Positions 17,496 through 25,954 of a stretch of DNA of 34,597 nucleotides are shown one piece after another (position 1 is the first letter of the stretch; each line of letters begins with the position of its first letter). Both the position numbers and the translations under genes were made by a program. The DNA is from an uncultured Chloroflexota bacterium (GTDB lineage Bacteria > Chloroflexota > Anaerolineae > Anaerolineales > Villigracilaceae): NCBI GenBank assembly GCA_900696595.1, contig CAADGT010000042.1, positions 1 to 34,597 on the forward strand, read 5' to 3'. The notes beneath the pieces are model-generated. The model ran no database searches and was not told where the DNA came from. It worked only from the letters and a program-made list of their open reading frames with translations.

Positions 17496-19190
17496 TTATA
17501 CACGATACGCGCGGTCACGCCACACGCCCCACGCCGCGATCAAAACCCACGCCGCCAAAATCAAAACCACCATCCACGCAAACGGCAATTGCCCGCCGAG
17601 ATGCAGATAGCGATTCAAATACCATTGCGCGAAGACCGCCACCAAAACAATCTCCATCGCAATCACGCGCCCGAACCAGCGGGTCTCGCGCCGCCAGACC
17701 CAAACCTGCCCGGCCAGGATCGCCTGCCACACAAACAGGATGACGCGATAACGCGGGTTGTCCCATTGATCGCCGCCGCCGCGCAACGCCGTGAAGAGAA
17801 TCCACGCCCAGACGATGAGACTCAGCCATTTTTGGATTCTGCGCTCCGCGCGGTTCGACTCCGCGCCCGGGCCGGGTCCTGACCAGAAGGCGAGGATCAA
17901 CGCCGGGAGCATTGCATACCAACCCAGCGCCCGCAGGATTCCGATGACCTTCCAGACAATCGTCGTCGGCGCGATGAGAATCGCCGGGAGGACGGGTTGC
18001 AGGACTCCGTAGAGCATCACAAAGGGAAGTTGCATCCAATCCGGCATTTCGTCGAAGAGTTTCTGCACCCAGCCGGAGCCTTCTTCGATCTTGAAGGCGT
18101 TCCACTTCAACGACTCGCGGATGAAATTTTGAATCACGCCCAGCGGGCCGCCTCCGCCGAGGTTGCCGCGATCCAATGCGGACGATAGCAGGAAAAGACC
18201 GGAGATAAAAACGACGGCAAGCAAGACCGCCGCCTGCCAGGGGAAACGTCCGCGTTCGCTGGTGAAATACATCCACCCGCCGAGGATGACGAGCGTGACC
18301 AGCGCCACAGACGGCGAGACGAGCAACATCCCAAAAATTCCAAGCGCAAGCCAGAGCAACGGTTTTTTATCGCTCTCAAATATGTCGTTGCGAGGGCGTT
18401 CTTCCCGAAGCAACCTCCCGGTTTCAGGGGGGAGATTGCCCGCCGTACTGCGGCGCATGTGTCGCTCCGCCCGCAATGACACAAACCCCCACAGGCAAAA
18501 CGCGCTGAACGCCAGCAGGTACGGCTCGCGCATGGGGACTCCGCCCAGCAGGACGCTTTCGGGATAGAGCGCGAAAATCCAGCCGGAAGCCGTCGCCGCC
18601 TTTTCGCCCCACTGCAAATCTGCCGCCTTCCATAAAAACGGGACTCCCAGCGCCCCCATCAACGCGGACATTATCACAAGCAGTAAAGTCCGATGCGCGT
18701 CGGGGGAAAGATAACGGTAGAGAAAAGCGCACAGGGCCAGCAACCCGCCATACTGGTCGGAGGAGAAGCGGCTGTTGAAGGCGTCCAAAATCGGGCGGTC
18801 GGACGAAGCCAGTTCCCAGGCTTGCGCGTCGCGGCGATAGGCATCCGTATAGGTGAAGCCCGCCGCCTGCTCCTCATCCCCTGCGTGGCCGTAAACCGGC
18901 AACGCCAGATAGGTCGTCACTCCGCCCGCCAGCCGCAAAATAAAAGCCAGCGCCACCATGTAGGACAAACTTTTAGTTTGTCCAGCCCCGCGAGCCGCGT
19001 AGGACAAACTTCCAGTTTGTCCGCCCCAGCGGCTTGCCGAAGCAAGGAGAAAGAAGGAAAGAAGAAAGAGAAAGGAAAAACCGAGGAGTCCGATAAACCA
19101 ATCCCCCGGCTGAAGCGCGGAAAATCCCGCCCCAAGCAGAAGGGAAAGCGCAAGCCCCCAAAAAAGGTCGCGGCGTTGAAAGAATTGCAT
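17496..19190 (-). CDS. Large membrane protein with in-frame repeat insertions
   Basis: A 564-aa integral membrane protein with about ten hydrophobic segments. The loop YGHAGDEEQAAGFTYTDAY resembles the acidic first loop of GT-C-type proteins, but a catalytic role is unproven. Two features stand out. Near residues 55-78 the sequence GQTGSLSY and GQTKSLSY is encoded by two hairpin-forming repeats (18963-19022). Near residues 240-275 a charged stretch (MRRSTAGNLPPETGRLLREE) is encoded by a dispersed-repeat-like element (18383-18480). Both keep the frame open. The gene lies 33 bases upstream of gmd, and no good ribosome-binding site precedes the ATG. Confidence 0.75.
   Translation of the reverse strand: MQFFQRRDLFWGLALSLLLGAGFSALQPGDWFIGLLGFSFLFLLSFFLLASASRWGGQTGSLSYAARGAGQTKSLSYMVALAFILRLAGGVTTYLALPVYGHAGDEEQAAGFTYTDAYRRDAQAWELASSDRPILDAFNSRFSSDQYGGLLALCAFLYRYLSPDAHRTLLLVIMSALMGALGVPFLWKAADLQWGEKAATASGWIFALYPESVLLGGVPMREPYLLAFSAFCLWGFVSLRAERHMRRSTAGNLPPETGRLLREERPRNDIFESDKKPLLWLALGIFGMLLVSPSVALVTLVILGGWMYFTSERGRFPWQAAVLLAVVFISGLFLLSSALDRGNLGGGGPLGVIQNFIRESLKWNAFKIEEGSGWVQKLFDEMPDWMQLPFVMLYGVLQPVLPAILIAPTTIVWKVIGILRALGWYAMLPALILAFWSGPGPGAESNRAERRIQKWLSLIVWAWILFTALRGGGDQWDNPRYRVILFVWQAILAGQVWVWRRETRWFGRVIAMEIVLVAVFAQWYLNRYLHLGGQLPFAWMVVLILAAWVLIAAWGVWRDRAYRV
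18383..18480. repeat. Dispersed palindromic element (TCGTTGCGAG ... CCGCAATGAC) inside a gene
   Basis: The ends GTCGTTGCGAGG and the reverse complement of CCGCCCGCAATGAC match at most positions, giving an imperfect terminal inverted repeat around ~98 bp. Internal CGAAGCAACCTCCC and GGGGAGATTGCCC are also imperfectly complementary. The layout is that of the CATTGCGAG/GCAATCTCC repeats that occur dispersed in many bacterial genomes. There is no transposase. It is fully translated in the membrane-protein gene. Confidence 0.65.
18963..19022. repeat. Two copies of a GGACAAACT palindrome inside a gene
   Basis: GGACAAACT-TTT-AGTTTGTCC (18963-18983) and GGACAAACT-TCC-AGTTTGTCC (19002-19022) are each perfect 9-bp hairpins. 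Each is preceded by TA, and they are separated by 18 bases. On the coding (minus) strand each reads GQTxSLSY. Copy and spacing are in phase, so the protein gains a near-duplicate octapeptide. Confidence 0.8.
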
Positions 19191-19293
19191 ATCCCCACTT
19201 TTACCATGAAACTGGCGCGGCGCTTTAATGGTTCGCTTATTCGCTCGCCGCGAATCCCCGGGCGATTCGGACGCGGGCCGCTAAAGGTTGTTG

Positions 19294-20742
19294 TCACTCA
19301 TGCGCGGGAAGCAGCACGATGAAGGTCGAACCGGCGCCGATCTTGGATTCGACCCAGACCCGCCCCTGATGGCTCTCCACAATGGATTTGACGATTGCCA
19401 GCCCCAGCCCCGATCCCTCCGCGTCCTCGGGACGGTTCGAAGCGCGAAAGAATTTCTCGAAGACGCGGCTTTGCTCCTCCGGCGGAATGCCCGGGCCGGT
19501 ATCCGAGACTCGCAGGATGACCTGATCCTCCTGCATGGACGCGCTCACTCTCACGCTCCCGCCCGGCGGCGTGTATTTGACGGCATTCCCGATCAGGTTG
19601 TCTACCATCTGCCGGATGCGGATCGGGTTGGCGCGCAAGGGTTCAAGGTCGTCTGAAAATTCGCGCGTAAGGCGGATGTTCCGCCTCCTGATCTGGTTGT
19701 CCAGCACGGTCAGGGAGTATTCCACCACATTGCGGATGTCCACATGTTCGCGGCGCGTATCGAACCCGGATTCAAGCCGGCTAAGGTCGAGCAATTCGTT
19801 GACCAGCCCGGTCATGTGCTGGACGCTGGCGTTCAGGCGCCCCAGAAAATCGCGCTGGGATTCGTTCAGCGCCCCCACGCGCTCGATCAACTCCATATAA
19901 CCGAGGATGGCAGTCAGCGGCGAGCGCAGGTCGTGCGAGACAGTATGGATGAAATCGTTCTTCAGGCGGGTGATCTCCTTGAGGTAGGAGATGTCCTGCA
20001 TGGTCACGGCGCTGCCAATGCGCGGCAGAGGAGTGTATTGGGCGTTGAACACGCGCCCGTCGTCGAAGTTGATCTCGTGATATTTCAACGCGCCGTCGCG
20101 CGCGCGGTCTATCAACGCGCTCAGGTCCGCGTTCGGGATGACGTCCTTGACGAACCGCCCGACAATCGGCGCGCCGTTCAGGTTAAAAGTTTCATGGATC
20201 GTGCGGTTGGCAAGCAGGATGTGATGGTGTTCGTCCAGGACCAGCACGCCATCCTGGATGTTCGAGACGATCGCCTCCAGTTTGACCCGCTCCGCTTCGG
20301 AGATCATCGCCTTTTGCTCCAGCGTGGCGGTCGTGCGTTTGACCTCGCGCCGCACCCAATCTCCCAGGCTTCGCGCGCGTTTCAAACTGCGCCTGACCTC
20401 CCCGACGACTTCGTTTGTTTTCATCGGCTCATGGATGAAACCGCTCAAGCCCGCCTTCAGCGCCTTCTCCGCAAGGTCGGGCGAATGTTCCTCCGAATAC
20501 AGGATGATCGGCATGGTGGGGAAGCGTTCCAACAGCCTCGCGGAGATCTCGAACCCGTTCGATATGCCCAGCGTCTCCCCAACGATCATCAGCGCCGGAA
20601 TGACGTCTTGCGCGGACTTTTCCAATTCGGCGCGGGTGCGCGCCAGCAAGACCTCGAACCCCGAAGCGCCGAGAGACTTTGCCATCGTATCCAGCGCGGG
20701 CGAATCGTCCATTGCGATCAGGATCAGGTCGGGTTTTGTCAT
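19294..20742 (-). CDS. Pseudo-receiver / PAS / HisKA sensor histidine kinase
   Basis: A 482-aa cytoplasmic kinase with no transmembrane helix. Residues 1-120 are a receiver-like domain that keeps the acidic pair (MDDS, 11-14), but the phosphoacceptor position is Gly55 (MIVGETLG where Asp is expected) and the conserved Lys region reads HEPMK. A coiled stretch and PAS domain (~150-255, NIQDGVLVLDEHHHILLANR) follow. The HisKA box is HTVSHDLRSPLTAILGY with H270, and the ATPase domain has N386 (DNLIGNAVKY), DTGPGIP and GSGLGLAIVK. The kinase core looks active while the receiver cannot be phosphorylated in the normal way. It lies 13 bases downstream of the pseudo-receiver/GAF gene. Confidence 0.92.
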   Translation of the reverse strand: MTKPDLILIAMDDSPALDTMAKSLGASGFEVLLARTRAELEKSAQDVIPALMIVGETLGISNGFEISARLLERFPTMPIILYSEEHSPDLAEKALKAGLSGFIHEPMKTNEVVGEVRRSLKRARSLGDWVRREVKRTTATLEQKAMISEAERVKLEAIVSNIQDGVLVLDEHHHILLANRTIHETFNLNGAPIVGRFVKDVIPNADLSALIDRARDGALKYHEINFDDGRVFNAQYTPLPRIGSAVTMQDISYLKEITRLKNDFIHTVSHDLRSPLTAILGYMELIERVGALNESQRDFLGRLNASVQHMTGLVNELLDLSRLESGFDTRREHVDIRNVVEYSLTVLDNQIRRRNIRLTREFSDDLEPLRANPIRIRQMVDNLIGNAVKYTPPGGSVRVSASMQEDQVILRVSDTGPGIPPEEQSRVFEKFFRASNRPEDAEGSGLGLAIVKSIVESHQGRVWVESKIGAGSTFIVLLPAHE

Positions 20743-20755
20743 GGTATGAAAAATC

Positions 20756-21907
20756 TTATTTCGGCGGGATCACCGTGTTTTCAGCGGAGCGCAACAGGCG
20801 TTCGAGCGACGCCTTGACGCTTTCGAGCGCCTTCTTTTGCTCCGGGTTGAGCGCGCCGGGCATCTCGGTCAGCGTCAGGTTGAGCGGATAGACCGCCGCC
20901 TCCGCCTCGGCGCGGATGGATTTCCGCAGGGATTCCAGCGAAGCGTAGCGCGACTTTTCCCCGGCGCGGGCGTTCTCTGCGGTCTGCTCGAGGGCGCGGA
21001 ACAATCTCGCATTGACGAGCGAGATCGAGGCGTAATCCGCCATGGCTTCGAGCATGATCTGGGCATCGCGGGTGAACTCGCGGTCGGCTTTGCGCGCCAC
21101 GATCATCAACCCGATGACCTCGTTTTTGATCTTGATGGGAATCACCCCGGCGGCTTTGCCCAGCGCGGCGATCTTGAACTTTTGCAACGGCGCGCCGTTC
21201 ATGAACAGGCTCTCGCCGGACAGCGCCACCAGCGAACTGATGCCGTCGTCCATCGGCTGGTTCATTTTCTTCGCCCAGGCTTCGGGCAACCCGCGTTGGG
21301 CGCGCAGGAGATATTGGTTGCCCTTTTCTTCGCGCAGCAACAGCCAGCACATGTCCGATTCGCCCAGTTGCACGGCGCTCTCGAGAATGCGGTCGAAGAG
21401 ATAACGCTGGTCGGTGACGGAGGTGACCGCCTTGGCAATCGAAAGGATGGCGGTCATATCGCGCAACCGCTTTTGTAATTCGTCATTGGCGGCTTTCAAC
21501 TGGCGGTCGAGTTTTTGCCGTTCGCGCGCCTCCTGCGTCTGGCGCAGGGCGCGCTCGACGATGGAGACCGCTTCGGCGTCGCGCAGGGGCCAGAAGAGGA
21601 CGTCCGTCGCGCCGAGGCGAAAGGCTTGAATTGCATCGTGTTCCTGTCCCTTTTCGGCGACGACCACGATCGGGGATTTGACGTTCTGGGAGTTGAGCGC
21701 CGCCAGCAGGTCCTTCCCGCTCAAACCGGGCAGGTTGATGTTGGCGAGGATCAGATCCGGCGGAGTTTGAACCGCAAACTTGATCGCGGAGCCTGCGTCT
21801 CCCACCACATGCACCTGGTAGCCGAGCGGCTTAAGCGCCTGCCTGCCGATCAAATCGGCGATATCTGGATCGCTTTCGACGATGAGAATGCGTTCCCCGG
21901 ATGCCAT
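20756..21907 (-). CDS. Pseudo-receiver / GAF signalling protein
   Basis: A 383-aa soluble protein starting at the ATG at 21907, which has AAGGAGA a few bases upstream. The longer frame to 22024 runs into the divergent gene. Residues 1-120 are receiver-like (ILIVESDPD), but the phosphoacceptor is Asn56 (LILANINLPG), and the usual Lys-Pro is WP. A coiled coil (~120-155) leads to a GAF domain (~160-310; AILSIAKAVTS, VIPIKIKNEVIGLMIVAR). The C-terminal helical tail has no kinase or output domain. It probably acts as a partner or sensor input for the kinase encoded next. No DNA-binding domain is visible. Confidence 0.88.
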   Translation of the reverse strand: MASGERILIVESDPDIADLIGRQALKPLGYQVHVVGDAGSAIKFAVQTPPDLILANINLPGLSGKDLLAALNSQNVKSPIVVVAEKGQEHDAIQAFRLGATDVLFWPLRDAEAVSIVERALRQTQEARERQKLDRQLKAANDELQKRLRDMTAILSIAKAVTSVTDQRYLFDRILESAVQLGESDMCWLLLREEKGNQYLLRAQRGLPEAWAKKMNQPMDDGISSLVALSGESLFMNGAPLQKFKIAALGKAAGVIPIKIKNEVIGLMIVARKADREFTRDAQIMLEAMADYASISLVNARLFRALEQTAENARAGEKSRYASLESLRKSIRAEAEAAVYPLNLTLTEMPGALNPEQKKALESVKASLERLLRSAENTVIPPK

Positions 21908-21958
21908 GACTGTTCTCCTTGAAACGATTCTATCACCATTTCGATTACAATCTTGAGC
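21908..21958 (+). promoter_or_regulatory. Short divergent intergenic region with a -10-like box
   Basis: Only 51 bases separate the GAF-protein start (minus) from the GT2 start (plus). TACAAT at 21946-21951 lies 7 bases before the GT2 ATG at 21959. If used as a -10 box, transcription would begin at or next to the start codon. TTGAAA at 21919-21924 is 21 bases away, too far for a standard -35. This is a weak candidate. Confidence 0.25.
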
Positions 21959-22951
21959 ATGGATCTCGCGCGGTTCAAGGTCGCGGTCGTCATCCCCGCC
22001 TATCGGACGGAACGGGAAATTCAAGCCGTCCTCAAGGCGATTCCCGATTTTGCGCGCTGGATCATCGTGGTGGACGACGCTTCGCCCGACTCAAACGCGG
22101 AACTCGTGACCGCCGCCTCCCGGAGGGACAAACGCATCACGCTGATTCGTCATGAAAAGAACAAGGGCGTGGGCGCCGCAATGATCACCGGTTTCAAAAA
22201 GGCGCTCGAACTCGAAAGCGATATCGTGATCAAGGTGGACGGCGACGGGCAGATGGATCCGGCTTACATCCCCGCCATGATCGCGCCCCTGATCGCAAAC
22301 GAAGCCGATTACGCCAAGGGCAACCGCTTCCGCGATTTTAATTCGCTCCGGCAAATGCCGTTCGTCCGGCGCATCGGCAACCTCGGCTTGAGTTTTCTCT
22401 CCAAAGCCGCCACCGGGTATTGGAACATCTTCGACCCGACCAACGGTTACTTCGCCATCCGCGCCGGGGTTCTCGCCCAACTCCCGCTTGACAAGCTGGA
22501 CAAAGGCTATTTCTTCGAGACTTCGATGCTCGCGCATCTATACCTGCTCGGCGCCTGCGTGCAGGACGTCGCCATTCCCGCGAGATATGGAAACGAATCG
22601 TCCAGCCTTTCCATCCGCCGCGCCCTGTTCGAATTCCCGTTCAAACTTGCGCGCACATTTCTGCGGCGCATTGCGCTTAAATATTTCATCTTCGACTTCT
22701 CGATGATGTCCATCTATCTCTTGACAGGCTTTCCACTGCTGTTCTTCGGCTTTATCTTCGGCATAATCAAATGGATCCAATACTCCCAACTCGGCGTCGC
22801 CGCGCCGACAGGCACGGTCATTTTGCCGACGCTCTCGGTCATCCTCGCGATTCAAATCCTGCTTTCCGCCATAGACTTCGACTTGAACGCCGCCCCGCGC
22901 AAAGCGATAAGCAAGGCAATGGGCGAAAGCGCGTCGCGCCAGACTCCATGA
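21959..22951 (+). CDS. Glycosyltransferase family 2 with C-terminal membrane anchor
   Basis: A 330-aa GT-A glycosyltransferase, DPM1/dolichyl-phosphate-mannose-synthase-like. The catalytic domain has VAVVIPAYRTE, VDDASPDSN and KVDGDGQMDP, with LDKGYFFETSML in the acceptor region. Two hydrophobic helices near the C-terminus (YLLTGFPLLFFGFIFGI and VILPTLSVILAIQILLSAI) anchor it to the membrane. The ATG at 21959 is preferred to an in-frame TTG six bases upstream. No Shine-Dalgarno is visible. It is divergent from the GAF-protein gene, and the next gene begins 70 bases downstream. Confidence 0.88.
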   Translation: MDLARFKVAVVIPAYRTEREIQAVLKAIPDFARWIIVVDDASPDSNAELVTAASRRDKRITLIRHEKNKGVGAAMITGFKKALELESDIVIKVDGDGQMDPAYIPAMIAPLIANEADYAKGNRFRDFNSLRQMPFVRRIGNLGLSFLSKAATGYWNIFDPTNGYFAIRAGVLAQLPLDKLDKGYFFETSMLAHLYLLGACVQDVAIPARYGNESSSLSIRRALFEFPFKLARTFLRRIALKYFIFDFSMMSIYLLTGFPLLFFGFIFGIIKWIQYSQLGVAAPTGTVILPTLSVILAIQILLSAIDFDLNAAPRKAISKAMGESASRQTP

Positions 22952-23021
22952 GACTCGCCCCCCCCTTCGCCTTCTCCGATTTGGAAGCCGCGTCCGACCC
23001 AACGGCGCGACGCACACCCGG

Positions 23022-25286
23022 ATGAATCCCCAGCCCTACATCCCCGGATTCAAACCCGCAGACGCCGGACCCCTCTCGCGTTTTTTACCCGCGCTGGAGG
23101 ATGGAGTCGTTTCGGGATGGCTCTCGCATCTTGCCCCTCCCTTCGACGCGGCTCGCCCTTCGGGGGCTTTGCAGGGCAAGTCCGGTAGTTGGTTGCTCGA
23201 CCCGTTCGGATTCTCCCCGAAGCTTGCGCTCGAAGCCGCGCGCAGCGGATTCCGCGTGCTGGTGACGGCGAACAACCCGATTACGCGCTTCCTTCTGGAA
23301 ATCTTCGCCGACCCGCCGCCCGAATCGGAATTCACCGCCGCGCTCGCCGATTTGGGCGCGGTCAAAAAGGGGGACGAGAGGCTCGAACTCCACCTGCAAT
23401 CCCTTTACCTGACCCAATGCGAAAAATGCGAATCACAAACCCACGCCCGGGCTTTTCTCTGGCGCAGGGGCGAAGACGCTCCGTACGCAAAGATATATGA
23501 CTGTAAGCATTGCGGCGACGCGGGCGAACGGGTTGCGACCGACGCCGATCGGGAAAACGCAAAACGCATTGCGGCGACCGACGCCCTGCATCGCACCCGC
23601 TTGTTCGAGCGCGTGGCGCCGCTCAAAGACGAAGACCGCATCTACGCCGAGGAAGCCATCGAGCATTATCTTCCGCGCCCCTTGTATGCGATCGGCACGA
23701 TCCTCAACCGTTTGGATGGGATGACGCTTCCCACGCTCCGTAAACGGGCGTTGACGGCTTTGCTTTTGCTGGCGTTCGACGCGGGCAATACGCTCTGGGC
23801 GCACCCGGCGGGGCGTCCGCGCCCGAAGCAGTTGTCCACGCCGAACCAGTTCCGCGAGGAGAATCTGTGGACCATGCTCGAGCGTGGAGTCGGCTTGTTT
23901 GCAGGATCAGGCTCCCCCGTCCCGTTCGAGGCGTGGCCCCGTAAAATCCCGGAGACGGGCGGGATCGTCATCTATGAGGGCCGTCTCAAGGATTTGGCGC
24001 ATGAAGTCAAGCGGGAGATTCCCATTACGGCTGTGGTCAGTTCCATCCCAAGACCAAACCAGGCGTTCTGGACTCTTTCGGCGTTGTGGGCGGGCTGGCT
24101 GTGGGGCAGGGAGGCGGTCGAGCCGTATAAGATCGCTTTGCGGCGCAGACGTTACGATTGGGCGTGGAATGCGACTGCCTTGTATGCGATGTTCTCTCAT
24201 TTGAATGAGTTGCTTGCGGACGGCGTGCCGGTTTTCGGCATTATGCCCGAACCCGAAGCGCCGTTCATGACCTCGGCCTTGACGGCGGCGCAAGCGGCGG
24301 GTTTTGTCTTGGAAAGCGTCGCATTGCGCACCGAACACGACCCGGCGCAGGTTCTCTGGAAAAGCGGAAGCAAGCCAACGCCCGCGCCGCTGGAGATCGA
24401 AACGATACGAAAGGGGGCGCGCGAATTCCTGTCCGCGCGCGGAGAACCGGCGGGATATTTACACGTTCACACGGCGGGGTTGATCGCGCTGGCGCAGTCG
24501 AACGCGTTGAAACAGGATGGGGATGAGTGGGATGTCGCCATGCGTAAAACGCAGAACGCAATGGAAGAAGCGTTGAAGGGGGGGAAGGAGTTCGCTCACT
24601 ATTCGTCCGGCGAAGCAGTGGATACGGGGATGTGGGGTCCTGCGACTGCGCGGCGTCTCCAGCGCCGCTCCGCTCAGGACGAATCGCTGTCGGACAAGGT
24701 GGAAGCGGCGGTCGTGACTTATTTGCAAAAGAACCCGGAGGCGATCTATCTCGAAGTGGAAGGGGAGTTGAACAAACAGTTCCCCGGTTTGATGACGCCC
24801 TCCAAGGGTTTGATCTATGCCGTCTTGAATTCTTACGCGGATAAGGATGGGGGAATCTGGACGTTGCGCCGCGAGGATTATGCCGCCGCCCGGCGCGACG
24901 AAATGCAAAAGGTCTTCGATCTGATCGAAGAGATCGGGAAGCGGCTCGATTACAAATCCAAGCAGGAGGGTCGCATTTTGACCTGGTTCGAGCAGGGCGG
25001 TTCCGCGCGAAAGTTTTACGTATTGGCGTCGGCGTTGATTCACCGCGCGTTGGAGCGCGCGGACGAGCAGACTGTCATCGTCATCCCCGGCGGGCGGGCG
25101 GCGCTGGCGGCTTACAAACAGGAACGCGACCCTTCATTAAAAGAGAGTTTGAAAAAGCATCGCCTGGTCAAATATCGCGCGCTGCGCGGACTGCTTGAAC
25201 TGCCCATTTTGACCCGCGAAACCTTCGAGGAACAAATTGTAAGCGACCCGGTCGAGAAGGCGGTCGGGCAGATGATGATGTTTTGA
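23022..25286 (+). CDS. 754-aa protein resembling a degenerate DNA methyltransferase
   Basis: I do not recognise this as a characterised family. Residues 58-86 (WLLDPFGFSPKLALEAARSG, then VLVTANNP) look like the SAM-binding motif I region of N6-adenine/N4-cytosine DNA methylases, which normally reads DPF-GSGT-EA...NP; the Gly-rich core is replaced by GFSPK. A zinc-knuckle pair C133/C136 and C161/C164 sits where COG1743-like methylases have one. Near residue 340 the strand VVSSIPRPNQAFWTLSALW sits where a catalytic DPPY would be expected, and no such motif is there. A C-terminal part (residues ~560-620) may be a winged helix. It is probably non-catalytic or repurposed. The GT2 upstream seems unrelated. 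Confidence 0.5.
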   Translation: MNPQPYIPGFKPADAGPLSRFLPALEDGVVSGWLSHLAPPFDAARPSGALQGKSGSWLLDPFGFSPKLALEAARSGFRVLVTANNPITRFLLEIFADPPPESEFTAALADLGAVKKGDERLELHLQSLYLTQCEKCESQTHARAFLWRRGEDAPYAKIYDCKHCGDAGERVATDADRENAKRIAATDALHRTRLFERVAPLKDEDRIYAEEAIEHYLPRPLYAIGTILNRLDGMTLPTLRKRALTALLLLAFDAGNTLWAHPAGRPRPKQLSTPNQFREENLWTMLERGVGLFAGSGSPVPFEAWPRKIPETGGIVIYEGRLKDLAHEVKREIPITAVVSSIPRPNQAFWTLSALWAGWLWGREAVEPYKIALRRRRYDWAWNATALYAMFSHLNELLADGVPVFGIMPEPEAPFMTSALTAAQAAGFVLESVALRTEHDPAQVLWKSGSKPTPAPLEIETIRKGAREFLSARGEPAGYLHVHTAGLIALAQSNALKQDGDEWDVAMRKTQNAMEEALKGGKEFAHYSSGEAVDTGMWGPATARRLQRRSAQDESLSDKVEAAVVTYLQKNPEAIYLEVEGELNKQFPGLMTPSKGLIYAVLNSYADKDGGIWTLRREDYAAARRDEMQKVFDLIEEIGKRLDYKSKQEGRILTWFEQGGSARKFYVLASALIHRALERADEQTVIVIPGGRAALAAYKQERDPSLKESLKKHRLVKYRALRGLLELPILTRETFEEQIVSDPVEKAVGQMMMF

Positions 25287-25389
25287 GGTGGTTGGGTGGT
25301 TGGATGGTTGAATAGTCGAATAGTCGAATAGTTGAGTAGTCGAATAGTTGAGTAGTCGAATAGTTGAGTAGTCGAGTGGTTAAGACGCA
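25287..25389. repeat. Octanucleotide tandem repeat before the lipoprotein gene
   Basis: Nine consecutive copies of the 8-mer GARTRGTY (25310-25381, mainly GAATAGTC, GAATAGTT and GAGTAGTC) follow a GGTTGG-rich lead-in that begins right after the methylase-like stop. The array fills the gap up to 8 bases before the lipoprotein ATG, leaving no recognisable ribosome-binding site. The unit has no dyad and no spacers, so it is not a CRISPR. Confidence 0.9.
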
Positions 25390-25947
25390 ATGAGTAAGAA
25401 AAGTTTGTTTTTGTTGTGGGTGTTTGGGCGCTTGCTTGCCGCCTGTATTTCAGTTGAGGTGGAAAAGCCGAACACGCCCGTCCCTGCGAATTTTGTGACG
25501 GCGACTCTCGCGCCGACAAAAGAGGCGTACGCGCCGCCCGCGTTCACAGCCACGCCGGGAGCGACGTCCACGCCGACGTTCCGCGTCACGATTGACCCGA
25601 ACTGCGAGGACAGCGCCGTCCTCGTCCACGATGTGACCGTCCCCGACGGGACTCAGATGAAGCCGGGGCAGAAATTCGTCAAGACCTGGGAATTCATCAA
25701 CAACGGGAGTTGTCCCTGGTACGGGTACACTCTTAAGTTCGCCGCCGGGGACAGGATGAACGCGCCGCTCTCCGCGCCGATACCGGAGACGTTGTTAAAA
25801 GAGGCTGTTCAAGTCTCGGTGGAGTTGATTGCTCCAATGGCGGACGGGTCGTACACCGCTTATTTCACGATCAACGACCCGCAGGGAAGGGATGTGCCGA
25901 TCGGAACGGAAAAGACGTTTTGGGTGAAGATCACGGTGGGTCCGTAA
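25390..25947 (+). CDS. Lipoprotein with NBR1-like Ig domain
   Basis: A 185-aa exported protein. The N-terminus (MSKKSLFLLWVFGRLLAACI) is a signal peptide ending in a LAAC lipobox with C19 as the lipidated residue. A Thr/Pro/Ala-rich linker (residues ~25-65) leads to a single β-sandwich (from VLVHDVTVPDGTQMKPGQKF, with KTWEFINNGSCPWYGYTLKF), matching the NBR1-type Ig-like domain that is frequent in Chloroflexota surface proteins. It presumably sits on the outer face of the membrane. Its ligand is unknown. The start follows the tandem array closely. It converges on the response regulator gene with a 7-base gap. Confidence 0.82.
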   Translation: MSKKSLFLLWVFGRLLAACISVEVEKPNTPVPANFVTATLAPTKEAYAPPAFTATPGATSTPTFRVTIDPNCEDSAVLVHDVTVPDGTQMKPGQKFVKTWEFINNGSCPWYGYTLKFAAGDRMNAPLSAPIPETLLKEAVQVSVELIAPMADGSYTAYFTINDPQGRDVPIGTEKTFWVKITVGP

Positions 25948-25954
25948 AGGGGCG

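Noticed and set aside
18383..18480. Insertion sequence inside the membrane protein gene
   Set aside because: The element is only ~98 bp, has no transposase frame and leaves the host frame open, so it is called a dispersed repeat instead.
19251..19269. Hairpin CGAATC/GATTCG after the kinase gene as a terminator
   Set aside because: Only six base pairs and no T run on the minus strand, so it is too weak to annotate; the 103-base gap holds nothing else convincing.
19744..20817. A 357-codon open frame on the plus strand across the histidine kinase
   Set aside because: Antisense shadow of a gene with complete kinase motifs.
25310..25381. Short repeats resembling a CRISPR array
   Set aside because: The units are 8 bases in direct tandem without spacers, and no cas genes are present.
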